64,000 nucleotides of DNA, taken from contig CAVUHL010000003.1 in the NCBI GenBank assembly GCA_963741305.1, positions 1,550,001-1,614,000 of the forward strand, given 5' to 3'. The DNA is from DATMER01 sp963741305 (GTDB lineage: Bacteria > Acidobacteriota > Thermoanaerobaculia > Multivoradales > UBA5704). Below are positions 36,772 through 45,666 of the stretch, piece by piece (within the stretch, counting starts at the first letter, position 1; each line of letters starts with the position of its first letter). A program made the position numbers and the translations under genes. The notes under the pieces were generated by a model. That model made no database searches and was not told the DNA's origin. It saw only the letters and a list, made by a program, of their open reading frames with translations.

Positions 36772-37695
36772 CTATCTCCTCACCGCCTCGCGCAGCCGCT
36801 CCATGTCCCGCATGGGGGGCTGTCCGAACAGCCTCTTGTACTCCCGGCTGAACTGTGTGGCGTCGTCGTAGCCCACCCTGTAGCCAGCACTGGCGGCATC
36901 CAGCTTCTCGCCGAGCATGATCCGCCGCGCCTCCTGGAGCCGGAACTGCTTCTGGAATTGTAGGGGGCTCATCGCCGTGACCGCCTTGAAGTGGTGGTGA
37001 AAGGTCGAGACGCTCATCCCCAGCTCCCGCGCCAGGCTTTCGATCCGCAGCGGCTGGTCGAACTCCCTGCGGAGCCGATCGACGGCTTCCGCGATACGGT
37101 CCGTGTGGCCACCCAGGAGCGCCATGTGACGGAGCCGGTTTCCCTGATCTCCCATCAACAGCCGGTAGACGATCTCCCGCGTGATCAGCGGCCGCAGAAC
37201 CCGTGCTTCGGCAGGCGAGTCCAGGAGCCGTATCAAGCGCACCGCGCACTCCAGCAGGTCCGCGTCGAGCGGGCTCGCGTCAATCGCCCGCACGTCGCCC
37301 TGATTCCGTGATGAGAGGTGACCCGCCTCCACCAACATCGAGCCGACGAGAACCGGGTCGAGCTCCAGGAGGAGGCTCAAATACGGCCGTTCCACCGACG
37401 CCTCGATGACCTGGCTCGCAACGGGCAGCTCCACAGTGGCGAGCAGGTAATGTGCCGGGTCATAGCGGTAGCAACTGTCACCCAGCAGCAGCTCCTTGCT
37501 CCCCTGAGCGACCACGCAGAAGCAAGGCCTGGACAATCCGTGGAGCGGCTCCGTCGGGGTGGAGGAGCGGAAGAGGTGGAGTCCCTTCAGCGGCTCAACC
37601 GCGCCATCCTCTGGGAGGGCCTCCGCAATGCGCTCCGCCAACTCCTCCCGGTAGGCGTGCGCCCGGTGCGTTTCACGCTCTGATCGCAGGTCCAT
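36772..37695 (-). CDS. AraC-family transcriptional regulator (YqhC-like)
   Basis: The 307-aa protein has an N-terminal AraC_N-type sensing domain (residues ~15-185, with GLSRPCFCVVAQGSKELLLG), then a two-HTH AraC DNA-binding domain: ARELGMSVSTFHHHFK and the signature ending GYDDATQFSREYKRLFGQPP. The N-terminal type is that of E. coli YqhC, which activates an aldehyde reductase gene in response to aldehydes. The gene is divergent from an aldo/keto reductase, so a similar control of aldehyde detoxification is likely. Confidence 0.9.
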   Translation of the reverse strand: MDLRSERETHRAHAYREELAERIAEALPEDGAVEPLKGLHLFRSSTPTEPLHGLSRPCFCVVAQGSKELLLGDSCYRYDPAHYLLATVELPVASQVIEASVERPYLSLLLELDPVLVGSMLVEAGHLSSRNQGDVRAIDASPLDADLLECAVRLIRLLDSPAEARVLRPLITREIVYRLLMGDQGNRLRHMALLGGHTDRIAEAVDRLRREFDQPLRIESLARELGMSVSTFHHHFKAVTAMSPLQFQKQFRLQEARRIMLGEKLDAASAGYRVGYDDATQFSREYKRLFGQPPMRDMERLREAVRR

Positions 37696-37747
37696 ATCCC
37701 TATCCTAACCGTTACTCTGGCTCTGAATACCTTTCCGAGATTTTGCA

Positions 37748-37777
37748 GGATCGTCCGAAGGTATCGGAGGATCGTCC
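37748..37777. promoter_or_regulatory. Direct-repeat operator candidate for the AraC regulator
   Basis: Two exact GGATCGTCC words (37748-37756 and 37769-37777) lie 21 bp apart, two helical turns, in the 121-bp region between the divergent regulator and reductase genes. AraC proteins bind such tandem half-sites with this spacing. Confidence 0.65.
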
Positions 37778-37816
37778 TACCGCCCCGCTCCCGGGAGCAC
37801 CTACCATGGCTCCAAT

Positions 37817-38959
37817 ATGAACGAGAATCAAACTCAGCGAAGTAATGGCATGAGTCGGCGCGATCTTCTCGCCACGGCTGCGCTCGTCGGGGCAGGACTG
37901 GCCGTGAGCCCGGTGCCGACAGCCCCGCAGCAGCCGGCGAACACGCCGAAGTCCAATCAGAGTGAGCGCCGCAAGCTCGGCTCTCTCGAAGTCTCTCCCC
38001 TTGGTCTTGGCTGCATGGGAGGAAGTGCGTTCTACCTGCCATTGCCGGGCAGGCAGAGGATGATCTCGGTCATCCGCGATGCCGTCGAGCGCGGGGTGAC
38101 GTTCTTCGATACCGCGGAGGCCTACGGACCTTTCACGAACGAGGAGATCGTTGGTGAAGCGCTCGCGCCGTTCAGGAACAAAGTGGCGATCGCCACCAAG
38201 TTCGGGTTCAACTATCAGGATGGCAGAGCGACTGGCAGGAACAGCCGGCCAGAGAACATCAGGCGGGCCGTCGAGGGATCTCTCAGGCGATTGAATGTAG
38301 AGGTCATCGACCTTCTCTACCAGCACCGCGTTGACCCGGAGGTTCCCATCGAGGATGCCGCCGGCACGGTGAAGGAGCTGATTCAGGAGGGCAAGGTCAA
38401 GCATTTCGGCCTGTCCGAGCCGGGGCCTCGAACCATCCGCCGTGCACACGCCGTACAACCCGTCAGCGCGATTCAGAACGAGTACTCACTTCTGGAGCGC
38501 GGTCCCGAGAACGAGATCCTGTCGATCGCCGAGGAGTTGGGAATCGGCTTCGTGCCGTGGGGTCCTGTGGCGAGGGGTTTTCTCACCGGCCGGTACGGCG
38601 AGGGTACACGATTCGCGGCCGAGGACAATCGCGCCGGAGTTCCCCGCTTCGCACCCGACGCGATGAAGGCAAACATGGCGCTTCTCGATCTGGTGAGCCG
38701 GTGGGCGCAGCGCAAGGGCGTCAGTCCGGCTCAATTCTCGCTCGCGTGGCTGCTGGCGCAAAAGCCGTGGATCGTTCCAATCCCGGGCACCACCGATCCT
38801 CACCATCTCGCCGAGAACCTCGGCGCGCTGGAAGTCGGATTCACACCCGACGAGATCAGACAGTTCCGCGCCGAGTTGTCGAACGTCAGGATCGTCGGAG
38901 AGCGGCTACTGCCGCCATCGCTGGCACAGACCGGAGTCGAAGCAAAGGCCAGGAGTTGA
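37817..38959 (+). CDS. Exported aldo/keto reductase with Tat signal
   Basis: The 380-aa protein has a twin-arginine signal (SRRDLLATAALVGAGLAV) and an AKR barrel with the catalytic tetrad candidates: Asp and Tyr in FFDTAEAYG, Lys in IATKFG, His in LYQHRVD. NADPH-binding-type IPGTTDPHHLAENL is near the C terminus. It reduces aldehydes or ketones, here perhaps in the periplasm after folding with its cofactor. Its neighbour regulator suggests induction by reactive carbonyls. It is followed after 3 bp by a lipoprotein gene. Confidence 0.87.
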   Translation: MNENQTQRSNGMSRRDLLATAALVGAGLAVSPVPTAPQQPANTPKSNQSERRKLGSLEVSPLGLGCMGGSAFYLPLPGRQRMISVIRDAVERGVTFFDTAEAYGPFTNEEIVGEALAPFRNKVAIATKFGFNYQDGRATGRNSRPENIRRAVEGSLRRLNVEVIDLLYQHRVDPEVPIEDAAGTVKELIQEGKVKHFGLSEPGPRTIRRAHAVQPVSAIQNEYSLLERGPENEILSIAEELGIGFVPWGPVARGFLTGRYGEGTRFAAEDNRAGVPRFAPDAMKANMALLDLVSRWAQRKGVSPAQFSLAWLLAQKPWIVPIPGTTDPHHLAENLGALEVGFTPDEIRQFRAELSNVRIVGERLLPPSLAQTGVEAKARS

Positions 38960-38962
38960 CCC

Positions 38963-39523
38963 ATGCAGAAACACACCCTTTTCCTTTTCCTTGGCGGTGT
39001 CCTGCTCCTCGTTGCCTGCGGTAAAGAGACCGCACCCGCCGCGCCGCCGCCGCCCGATCTCGGCCTGAGAATTGCCGCGTTGGAAGACCGGGCCGCGATC
39101 AAGCAACTCGTCGATACCTTCTCGGTGCTGGCCGATCAGAAGGAGACGCAGAAGCAAACGCTGCTCTTCACAGAAGATGCTCAGCTCGACACCTACATGA
39201 ATGGGCAGGTGACCTCGTCATTGCGAGGCCGCGACCAGATCGGAGCGGCGTTCGCACGTTTCCTGAGTGGTTTCGATACGGTCTACCACGCGAACGCCCA
39301 GCTCGATCTGACTCTCAATGGCGATACGGCCTCCGGGACCTCGTACTGCCTGGTTACGCTCATCGGTCCGGAGAATGGCAAGCGGATGAAAACGTCGATG
39401 CTCGTCTACTACAACGACAAGTATGTGCGTACCGGCGGCAAGTGGCTGATCGCGCAAAGGACGTCGAACTTCGTGACGCGAGAACAGGAAGAGGTCGGAT
39501 CCACGTCAAGCCGCGGTCGATGA
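38963..39523 (+). CDS. SnoaL/NTF2-like lipoprotein
   Basis: The 186-aa protein has a lipobox signal (GVLLLVACGKE) followed by a SnoaL-like alpha+beta-barrel domain (AIKQLVDTFSVLADQKE, TSSLRGRDQIGAAFARFL). This fold binds small hydrophobic ligands. It follows the aldo/keto reductase by 3 bp and is probably co-regulated with it. Confidence 0.8.
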   Translation: MQKHTLFLFLGGVLLLVACGKETAPAAPPPPDLGLRIAALEDRAAIKQLVDTFSVLADQKETQKQTLLFTEDAQLDTYMNGQVTSSLRGRDQIGAAFARFLSGFDTVYHANAQLDLTLNGDTASGTSYCLVTLIGPENGKRMKTSMLVYYNDKYVRTGGKWLIAQRTSNFVTREQEEVGSTSSRGR

Positions 39524-39541
39524 CTCTGTTATGCAACTCTC

Positions 39542-39695
39542 TCAGGCAGCCGGGACTTTGGCGGCGGCGGTTTCGTCGGGCGCTGTCTCCACCGGCGGCT
39601 CGGGCAGCCAGAACGAGGCGATGAACCCGACCAGGTAGATGCCGAACCCGACCGCCGCGGCAGTCATCACCATCTTGGCGGGAGCGGCCGCGCGG
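39542..39695 (-). pseudogene. Duplicated 3' end of the MFS transporter gene
   Basis: The last ~50 codons of the MFS gene at 43545-44942, ending in a matching Ala/Lys/Val/Pro-rich tail, recur here without the rest of the gene. The shared stretch is 158 bp (39538-39695 and 43541-43698), with about seven differences. The encoded TAAAVGFGIYLVGFIASFWL is nearly identical. The copy bounds the right side of a three-gene cassette. Confidence 0.9.
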
Positions 39696-39728
39696 CGCAG
39701 GCTCGCGAGGGGCGGGCGTTGCCGCGTT

Positions 39729-40517
39729 TCACGTCGCGGCACCCAGAGGCTCTCCCTGGAAGTCCGGGGGCAGCTTCTCCCGCAGATGCTCGCCGAAGGC
39801 GATAATCTCTTTTCGGATCGGCAGCTCTCTCTGCAGAAGCTCGCGAATCACCTTGAGCGTGCTCTCGTAGGGGTAGGTGTCGTTCCTGCTGCTCTCATCG
39901 AGCTTCTCGAGGGCGAGATCGACGCCCTTCAACCCGCCGAGCAGGCGGACCGTCGCGAGGTCCGCGTACGCCCAGGCCCGGTCTTCTTCCCGGAGGCGAT
40001 TGCGGAGCTGGCGGTCGATCTCCACCTCCGCCTCGGCCAGCAAGGCAGGCATCGTCTTCCGCTCGGCCTCCGGGACGTCCGTCACCAGCGGCAGGGGCTC
40101 GAAAAGGAGCCGCGGCGTCTCAAGGATGCGTACCACCAATCGATTGACCCGGTTGTAGGTGCTCGGGAGATTGAACCGCCTGCACCCTTCGTAGGTGAAT
40201 CCGGTGTCGTAGGCCTCTTTGGCGTCGCGCAACTGGTCGCCGCCCTCCGCCCGGTAGATCCCTCCGAGCACTCCCCAGCAGTCGGCGAGTTGCTTCGCGA
40301 TCTCGGCGTCTCCCTCGCTCGCCGGCTCCGGGGCCCTGAGGTCGGGCGCTTCCAGGTTCTCGAGGTAGGCGAGCGCCTCGTGGATCGCGCGGCGCGACAT
40401 CGCAAAATATTGCGCCGCCTGCGCCGGGTCCCCAGTCTCAAGAGAATGCAGCGCCTGCTTGCGATATCTGCGCGATCTCAGCTTGTAGGGCTCCAGCCGG
40501 CTGGCCAGCTCGCTCAT
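39729..40517 (-). CDS. TPR-type helical protein, TPR-S/TRAFs-binding-like; last gene of conflict-like cassette
   Basis: The 262-aa all-alpha protein has TPR-like helices (KQALHSLETGDPAQAAQYFAM, ADCWGVLGGIYRAEGGDQLR, AYDTGFTYEG, WAYADLATVRLLGG). Its pattern recalls the TPR-S/TRAFs-binding domain proteins that accompany NTP-dependent conflict effectors; this identification is tentative. Its ATG (40517) overlaps the stop of the upstream gene as ATGA, so translation is coupled. It may sense a trigger or bind the upstream enzyme. Confidence 0.7.
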   Translation of the reverse strand: MSELASRLEPYKLRSRRYRKQALHSLETGDPAQAAQYFAMSRRAIHEALAYLENLEAPDLRAPEPASEGDAEIAKQLADCWGVLGGIYRAEGGDQLRDAKEAYDTGFTYEGCRRFNLPSTYNRVNRLVVRILETPRLLFEPLPLVTDVPEAERKTMPALLAEAEVEIDRQLRNRLREEDRAWAYADLATVRLLGGLKGVDLALEKLDESSRNDTYPYESTLKVIRELLQRELPIRKEIIAFGEHLREKLPPDFQGEPLGAAT

Positions 40518-43348
40518 GGCAGATCTCCCCCGAATAAACGCTTGTCGATTTTGTCGCGGACGGACTTGACCCGGAGCAGGAGCTGCTGATCTTTGGCGTC
40601 CGCGCTCTTTTCGAGCAGATTGGAGATCCGCTCCGTCAATGCGACATACTCTTGGAGCATTTGCCCGTTGCCCTCGAGCTCCGCAGGCCGGTAGCGATCG
40701 GTCAGGTAGATCCAGGCGGCGATCAGGAGCTCCACGGCCGCGCTCCGGACCTGCCGGTCCAGCCCTTCGTTCACGTTCGCATACAGCACCGGGAGGCCGG
40801 GGTCCGTCGTGGCGGAATCGCCGATCAGCGCGTTGGCGGAAGCGGTCAACGCCGCGTGCGCGGTCAAGGCTCCGGGCTCCTCCGACAGACGCAGGGACCG
40901 GCCCACCAGCCGGTAGGTGTGATCGTAGGGAAACGCCCCGAACGCCGGCGGGATCGGAGAGGGAGCGCGCCCCGGGGCCTCGTGGGCCTGCATCTCCTCG
41001 TATCTTGCACGGATCACCTGGAACAGCTCCTGCGCGCCGTCCGCGTCGTGCGTCCGGCGGTATGCGATCGGGTGGAACAGCTTGACGAGCGCCTCGCGCT
41101 GGCGCGCGATCCCGGCATCGCCGGCACCGGGCGCTCCTCCGGCCGGCTTCTCCACCAGGGAGATCGGTCCCATGCTGCTCACGGCGAGCCGCACGCCCAG
41201 CTCGAAGAATACGTTCGGGCTCCACAGCGACCAGTCGACGAGGCACAAGCCGGTCCGCCTGATCGCGCTGTACAGCCTCTGGGTGACGAGCTGCGGCGAC
41301 ACGATCTCGGTGACGCGCTCCAATCGATAGGTTTTACCGTCGTCCTGGGCGGCCCCGAGCTCGGCAATGAAGCCGTTTTGGAGATACGCGGCGAGGGGCT
41401 CGTACTCCGGGTCGAAGGAACAGAGCCAGAGGACGCTCTGCGGGTCCTGCCGGGACGCTTCGAGGCGGCGGACCGCCTCGTAGGCGGGCAGGTCCTGGTA
41501 GGAAGGGATCGAGCGGTATTGTTTGAGCGCTCTCTCCAGGGCCGCGCCGAGGATCCGCGCCGGATGCTCCGACGAATTGGCGTCCTGGGTCTGCGACAAG
41601 ACCGACAGGGGATAGAGCTCCTTGAGGTTGAACGGCAGCTTGGACCAAGCGGCCTCGTCGAGCTTTTGATTGTTCGTCACCAGCGTCACGCCTCGCCGGA
41701 CGGCGGCGCGGATGCCGAGAAAAAGCATGACTCCCGGCTCGAAGCCCGTGACGTCGACGACCACCACGTCGGAGCGGCAGAGGAGCTGTACCGTCCGGTT
41801 GTACTCCTGCTGGCTGGCGAGCGCCACGTCGATCCGAAGATCGTGGAAGCGGAACGCCAGGTCCGGGTCACTTTTCGTCCGTCCGAAGGTCCGCTTGATC
41901 TCCTTGCCCTGGTTCTTGAGCCCCGCCACAACCAGGCCATGGAGCCGTACCTGCTCTCTGGGCTGGGAGGATTCCAGAACCAGACACTCGAGGTCGCCCT
42001 GGTGGGCGGGCGGCTCGATCGACAGGATCGTGCCGGGCATCTTCGCCGGAGCGTAATCGGCCGGGTCCCAGATCGGCACGCGGGTCCGGTCCTCGCCCTG
42101 CGCCAACCCTTTCCACCGGGCGCGCAGCTCTTCGCTGGCCGCCCAGATCTCCGGCAGCTTCTTCTCGCTCAGGGAACGTTCGGGGCCATGACGGACGACG
42201 AGCCGGTCAAAGACCTCCGTCTTGATCACCGCGTCCTTCTCGTCGAGGAATGCGACCTTGTACTGGTCCTCCTCCGTCGGCTGCGGGATCGGCAGTTTCA
42301 TCCGCCCGTCCTGTCTCGCGAGCTTCCCCAGCTTCTCCAGTTGAAAAACGATCAGCTTGTTGAGGATCGAGCTGCCCTCGGATTCCAGATAGTCCGCGGG
42401 GGCATTGAACGTCACATCCGTATCCGTTCGCAGATCGCTGTAGCGGAGGAGCGGGACCCGAAGGTACAGATCCTCGAACGCGTCCCTGATCCGCGGAGCT
42501 TTTCTGCCGGAGCCGCCGAGTAGGCCCTTGAGCGTCTGGATCAACTCCGCGTCCCCGGCGAACGTCTCCACCAGCCTGTCATGGCGGAAGTTCTTGATGC
42601 AGAGGCGCATGAGATCGGTCAGCCCGCCGTCCCCATACCCCGAAACCAGCCACCTCAGCTTGACCTCGGAGGTCGAGTCCAACGACGTGTTGTCCCAATA
42701 TTTGTAGAGGTGCGAGCGCTCCGTCTCGCGACCGAAGCCGAGCGCAAGGATCACGATCGCGGCCGTCAGGCGGATCGGCTCGGAGGAAGATTTTTTCTGC
42801 ACCGTCAGCTCCAGGCGTCCGCGCGTCGCGGCGTCCAGCCCGAGGAAGCGCGTTTCCATGAGCTGTTTCGGTTGCCGGGCTCCATAGAGAGCGCGGAGCT
42901 TCCGCCATTCCTCGTCCAACCGGTCGAAAACGGCGTCGGCTGGGGCTGCCGTCCACTCAAGGAGGGGAAGCTCCGCCACGGCTCTACTTCCCTCCTTGCG
43001 GTCCTCGAGCGGCCAATCGTAGATGTGGGGATGCAGGTAGCGCGTGGTCGTGTGACGCTGGATGGAAAAAAACTCGCTCTCCTTTTCGATCAGGGTCACC
43101 TCCGCTCCCCGCACGGCGGCCGCCGCGGCGGCCATCACTCCGGCGATCCCGCCGCCGACGATGGCGACCGGGGTTCCCTCGGCGATCTGACCAGTCTTGC
43201 AGAGCGCGTCGACGAGATTGAGCGCCCGCACCTGCTGGGAGTAGATCGTGACGCGGCCGGCGAACGAGCCGAGGATGAAGGTGCCCGGATAGGCCGGTAT
43301 CGCCATCCAGGACAGCAGGTGGTGCGGGTGTAGAGGCTCGAGATTCAC
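40514..43348 (-). CDS. FAD/NAD(P)-Rossmann protein fused to two deoxyribosyltransferase/TIR-like segments
   Basis: The protein of about 944 aa starts at GTG 43348, which overlaps the upstream 59-aa gene as GTGA. The N-terminal half has a flavoprotein dinucleotide motif VAIVGGGIAGVMAAAAAAV (~60-80) and an IEKES strand. The C-terminal half holds two related segments of the nucleoside-deoxyribosyltransferase/TIR-like type: SDVVVVDVTGFEPGVMLFLG (~525) and GLCLVDWSLWSPNVFFELGV (~700). The second keeps the conserved Glu of the FELG motif. The first has Leu there and may be inactive. NAD- or nucleotide-cleaving folds of this kind are frequent effectors in antiphage systems. The joint presence of an oxidoreductase-like domain is unusual. 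Function is inference. Confidence 0.75.
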   Translation of the reverse strand: MNLEPLHPHHLLSWMAIPAYPGTFILGSFAGRVTIYSQQVRALNLVDALCKTGQIAEGTPVAIVGGGIAGVMAAAAAAVRGAEVTLIEKESEFFSIQRHTTTRYLHPHIYDWPLEDRKEGSRAVAELPLLEWTAAPADAVFDRLDEEWRKLRALYGARQPKQLMETRFLGLDAATRGRLELTVQKKSSSEPIRLTAAIVILALGFGRETERSHLYKYWDNTSLDSTSEVKLRWLVSGYGDGGLTDLMRLCIKNFRHDRLVETFAGDAELIQTLKGLLGGSGRKAPRIRDAFEDLYLRVPLLRYSDLRTDTDVTFNAPADYLESEGSSILNKLIVFQLEKLGKLARQDGRMKLPIPQPTEEDQYKVAFLDEKDAVIKTEVFDRLVVRHGPERSLSEKKLPEIWAASEELRARWKGLAQGEDRTRVPIWDPADYAPAKMPGTILSIEPPAHQGDLECLVLESSQPREQVRLHGLVVAGLKNQGKEIKRTFGRTKSDPDLAFRFHDLRIDVALASQQEYNRTVQLLCRSDVVVVDVTGFEPGVMLFLGIRAAVRRGVTLVTNNQKLDEAAWSKLPFNLKELYPLSVLSQTQDANSSEHPARILGAALERALKQYRSIPSYQDLPAYEAVRRLEASRQDPQSVLWLCSFDPEYEPLAAYLQNGFIAELGAAQDDGKTYRLERVTEIVSPQLVTQRLYSAIRRTGLCLVDWSLWSPNVFFELGVRLAVSSMGPISLVEKPAGGAPGAGDAGIARQREALVKLFHPIAYRRTHDADGAQELFQVIRARYEEMQAHEAPGRAPSPIPPAFGAFPYDHTYRLVGRSLRLSEEPGALTAHAALTASANALIGDSATTDPGLPVLYANVNEGLDRQVRSAAVELLIAAWIYLTDRYRPAELEGNGQMLQEYVALTERISNLLEKSADAKDQQLLLRVKSVRDKIDKRLFGGDLP

Positions 43349-43524
43349 GTCGCGAGCCTCTGCGGCTCTCGGCTCTTCCGCTCCGGGGGCTCCAGCGCCG
43401 GGGCTTGGCGCGACGCTAGAGTCCTTGAGAGAAGGCGGCAAGCGGCTTCGGCAGCCTCAAGCTGGCGCTTACGCTGGGCGACGGCATCGTAGACGATCTG
43501 GGAGTTGGCCGCCGAGACAGGCAT
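43345..43524 (-). CDS. 59-aa small protein, first gene of the coupled cassette
   Basis: The small helical protein (MPVSAANSQIVYDAVAQRKR...) ends with a TGA that overlaps the next gene's GTG start. It starts 20 bp after the MFS stop. It has an Arg/Gln/Glu-rich helix and a Pro/Arg-rich tail and no known family. The 4-bp overlap supports its being translated with the large enzyme, perhaps as a regulator. The short length makes it less certain. Confidence 0.6.
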   Translation of the reverse strand: MPVSAANSQIVYDAVAQRKRQLEAAEAACRLLSRTLASRQAPALEPPERKSREPQRLAT

Positions 43525-43544
43525 CGCTCGTCCCAGGGGCTCTC

Positions 43545-44942
43545 TCAGGAAGCCGGGACTTTGGCGGCGGCGGCCTCGTCGGGCGCCGTCTCCACCGGCG
43601 GCTCGGGCAGCCAGAACGAGGCGATGAACCCGACCAGGTAGACGCCGAACCCGACCGCCGCGGCAGTCATCGCCATCTTGGCGGGAGCGGCCGCGCGGTC
43701 GGCGGTGACGGCGAGGGTCGCGGTCAGCCACGCGAACGAGGTGCCGATCAGGCGGCCGCCGATGTTGGCGGCGAAGCTCTCGCCGGTGCCGCGCAAGTGC
43801 AAGGGGTAGACCCGTGGCAGGTAGTTGCCCCAGAAGCTGAACTGCGCGACGGTCAGGAACCCGGCGGCGAAGACCATCGGGTAGAGCAGATCGAGGCTGG
43901 TGGTGGCAGCCCAGGCGAAGGTCAGGGGCATCACGATCAGCCCGGGGATCTGGAACAGGCGGATCAGCCGGCGCCGGCTGACGATCGCGACCGCCAGCAT
44001 GGCGAGGGCCACGCGGCCCGCCAGCCCGCCGACCTCCTGCACCTTGACGACGTTCGAGGCGACCGCCTGCTCGGTGCGCCGGGCATCGGGGGCCGGCAGA
44101 TCGGCGGTCATCGCCCGCACCTCCTGGAGCCCCGGCACCATTTGCGGGATCTGCTGGATGGCACCGAAGGCGGCCCCATAGGACATGGCGAACATCAGCG
44201 TCGTCACCAGGGTGGTGCGGCGCAGCTCGGGGGCGAACAGCGCGGCGAGGCTCGGCCGCTGGAGCGTGCCCTCCTGGCGCTTCTTCTGCCAGGCCGGCGA
44301 CTCCGGCAGGAACGGCCGGATCAGGATCAGCGGAATGGCCGGGATGATGCCCGACATCAGCGTATAGCGCCAGGCGGCGTGGGGATCGGCGATGCCCTCG
44401 GCGGCGATGGCAGGCAGGCTGGCCGCGTACTTGGCCAACAGGCCGCTGACCACAGCGACCATCAGGCCGCCGATCGACGAAAATGCCTGCGTGTAGCCGA
44501 GCACCTTTTCGCGCCGCTTGGGCTCGGGGAACAGCTCGGCGAGCCAGGCGACGGCGGCCACGAACTCGACGCAGACGCCGATGAACACCAGGCAGCGGCA
44601 GACCAGCAGCATCTCGATCGAGGTCGAGAAGCCGGCCGCGAACGCCGCTCCGGCGTAAAGCAGGATGCTGAACATGAGCACCCGCCGCCGGCCCAGGATG
44701 TCGGTGAGGTAGCCGCCCAGCAAACCGAAGATGCCGCCGGCAAAGGCCGGGATGTAGAACAGCCGGCCCACCCACATCTGGAACTCGGGCGAGCCCGGTG
44801 TGGCGCCCACCAGCTCCTGAAGAGCCGGGCGGACGATGAGCGGCAGCATGAGCAGCTCGTAAATGTCGAAGGCAAAGCCCATCGCGGCGATGATGCAGAT
44901 CAGCCACTGGGTGGTTGTGAGGCCTGCGGTCTTTTGGTTCAC
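43545..44942 (-). CDS. Major facilitator superfamily transporter
   Basis: The 465-aa protein has 12 predicted membrane helices. Loop 2-3 has the MFS signature GGYLTDILGRRRVLMF, and the central loop carries FLPESPAWQKKRQEG, typical of sugar/acid-type carriers. It moves a small solute across the inner membrane; the substrate is unknown. The last 50 codons are duplicated 3.9 kb away at 39542-39695. Confidence 0.9.
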   Translation of the reverse strand: MNQKTAGLTTTQWLICIIAAMGFAFDIYELLMLPLIVRPALQELVGATPGSPEFQMWVGRLFYIPAFAGGIFGLLGGYLTDILGRRRVLMFSILLYAGAAFAAGFSTSIEMLLVCRCLVFIGVCVEFVAAVAWLAELFPEPKRREKVLGYTQAFSSIGGLMVAVVSGLLAKYAASLPAIAAEGIADPHAAWRYTLMSGIIPAIPLILIRPFLPESPAWQKKRQEGTLQRPSLAALFAPELRRTTLVTTLMFAMSYGAAFGAIQQIPQMVPGLQEVRAMTADLPAPDARRTEQAVASNVVKVQEVGGLAGRVALAMLAVAIVSRRRLIRLFQIPGLIVMPLTFAWAATTSLDLLYPMVFAAGFLTVAQFSFWGNYLPRVYPLHLRGTGESFAANIGGRLIGTSFAWLTATLAVTADRAAAPAKMAMTAAAVGFGVYLVGFIASFWLPEPPVETAPDEAAAAKVPAS

Positions 44943-45024
44943 GCGGGAAGTTTACCCGACCCACCCGCCGCTTGCACGGACGGAACCTTCTACTGGGAGC
45001 GCCGGCGCTGCCAGTGAAAACCCC

Positions 45025-45612
45025 GGGCAACATTACGATCCAGATGGGCAACACTCCCATCCGGACGGGGCGCATCCCCGAGTCGCTCGGGTAATCTCCG
45101 AGCCATCGAGGAAGGTTGCGTGGTCAGCGGGGGACCTTTCCCGTCGGCCGGGAAACGTTGCGCGGTCTCCGTGGCCCCTTTCCGGACGGCCCGGAAAGCT
45201 TGCGGGCCGACCGGGAATCCTTTCCCGACGATCGGGGAAGGTTTCCCGCTGACCGGAAATCCTTTTTCGGCGGCCGGGAATCCTTTCCCGGTGGCCGGAA
45301 AGGTCTGCGCGGTGGCCGGGAATCCTTTCCCGGTGGCTGAAAAGGTCTGCGCGGCGGCCGGGAAACCCTTCCCGGTGGCCGGGAAACCATTCCCGGAAGC
45401 CGGAAAGGTCTGCGCAGCGGCCGGGAATCCTTTCCCGGTGACCGGGAAACCCTTCCCGGCGGTTGAAAAGGTCTGCGCGACGGCCGGGAAACCTTTTTCG
45501 GCGACCGGGAAAGGTTTCCCGACCGTCCGGAATCCTTTCCCGCTGACCAAGAAGGTTTGCGCGGCCGTCCGGAAACCTTCCCCGATGACCGGGAAAGTCC
45601 GCCCGGTCGCCC
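45025..45612. repeat. Tandem array 3: 28 exact-length 21-bp units
   Basis: Twenty-eight consecutive units of exactly 21 bp run from 45025 to 45612. Most follow GGAATCCTTTCCCGGTGGCCG or the alternate GAAAGGTCTGCGCGGTGGCCG, while the first four (GGGCAACACTCCCATCCGGAC-like) resemble array 4. Because no unit differs in length, long open frames arise by chance on both strands. The array lies between the MFS and metalloprotease genes. The remaining bases of the 774-bp gap hold no gene. Confidence 0.92.
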
Positions 45613-45622
45613 CGAAAGGCGG

Positions 45623-45653
45623 CGCGCGCTGGAAGAGGACGAGGGTGGCCGTG
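45623..45653 (-). pseudogene. 31-bp remnant of the zinc-finger/TPR regulator gene
   Basis: CGCGCGCTGGAAGAGGACGAGG matches the segment near the end of the regulator gene at 48374-49624 (about 29 of 31 bases). It adjoins array 3 exactly as the regulator's 3' end adjoins array 4, so array 3 appears to be the survivor of a duplicated regulator locus. Confidence 0.6.
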
Positions 45654-45666
45654 CTTCTGGCGAGAT

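Noticed and set aside
43349..43441. Longer start (TTG 43441) for the FAD/deoxyribosyltransferase-like protein
   Set aside because: It would overlap most of the 59-aa gene; the GTG at 43348 gives a typical 4-bp coupling overlap.
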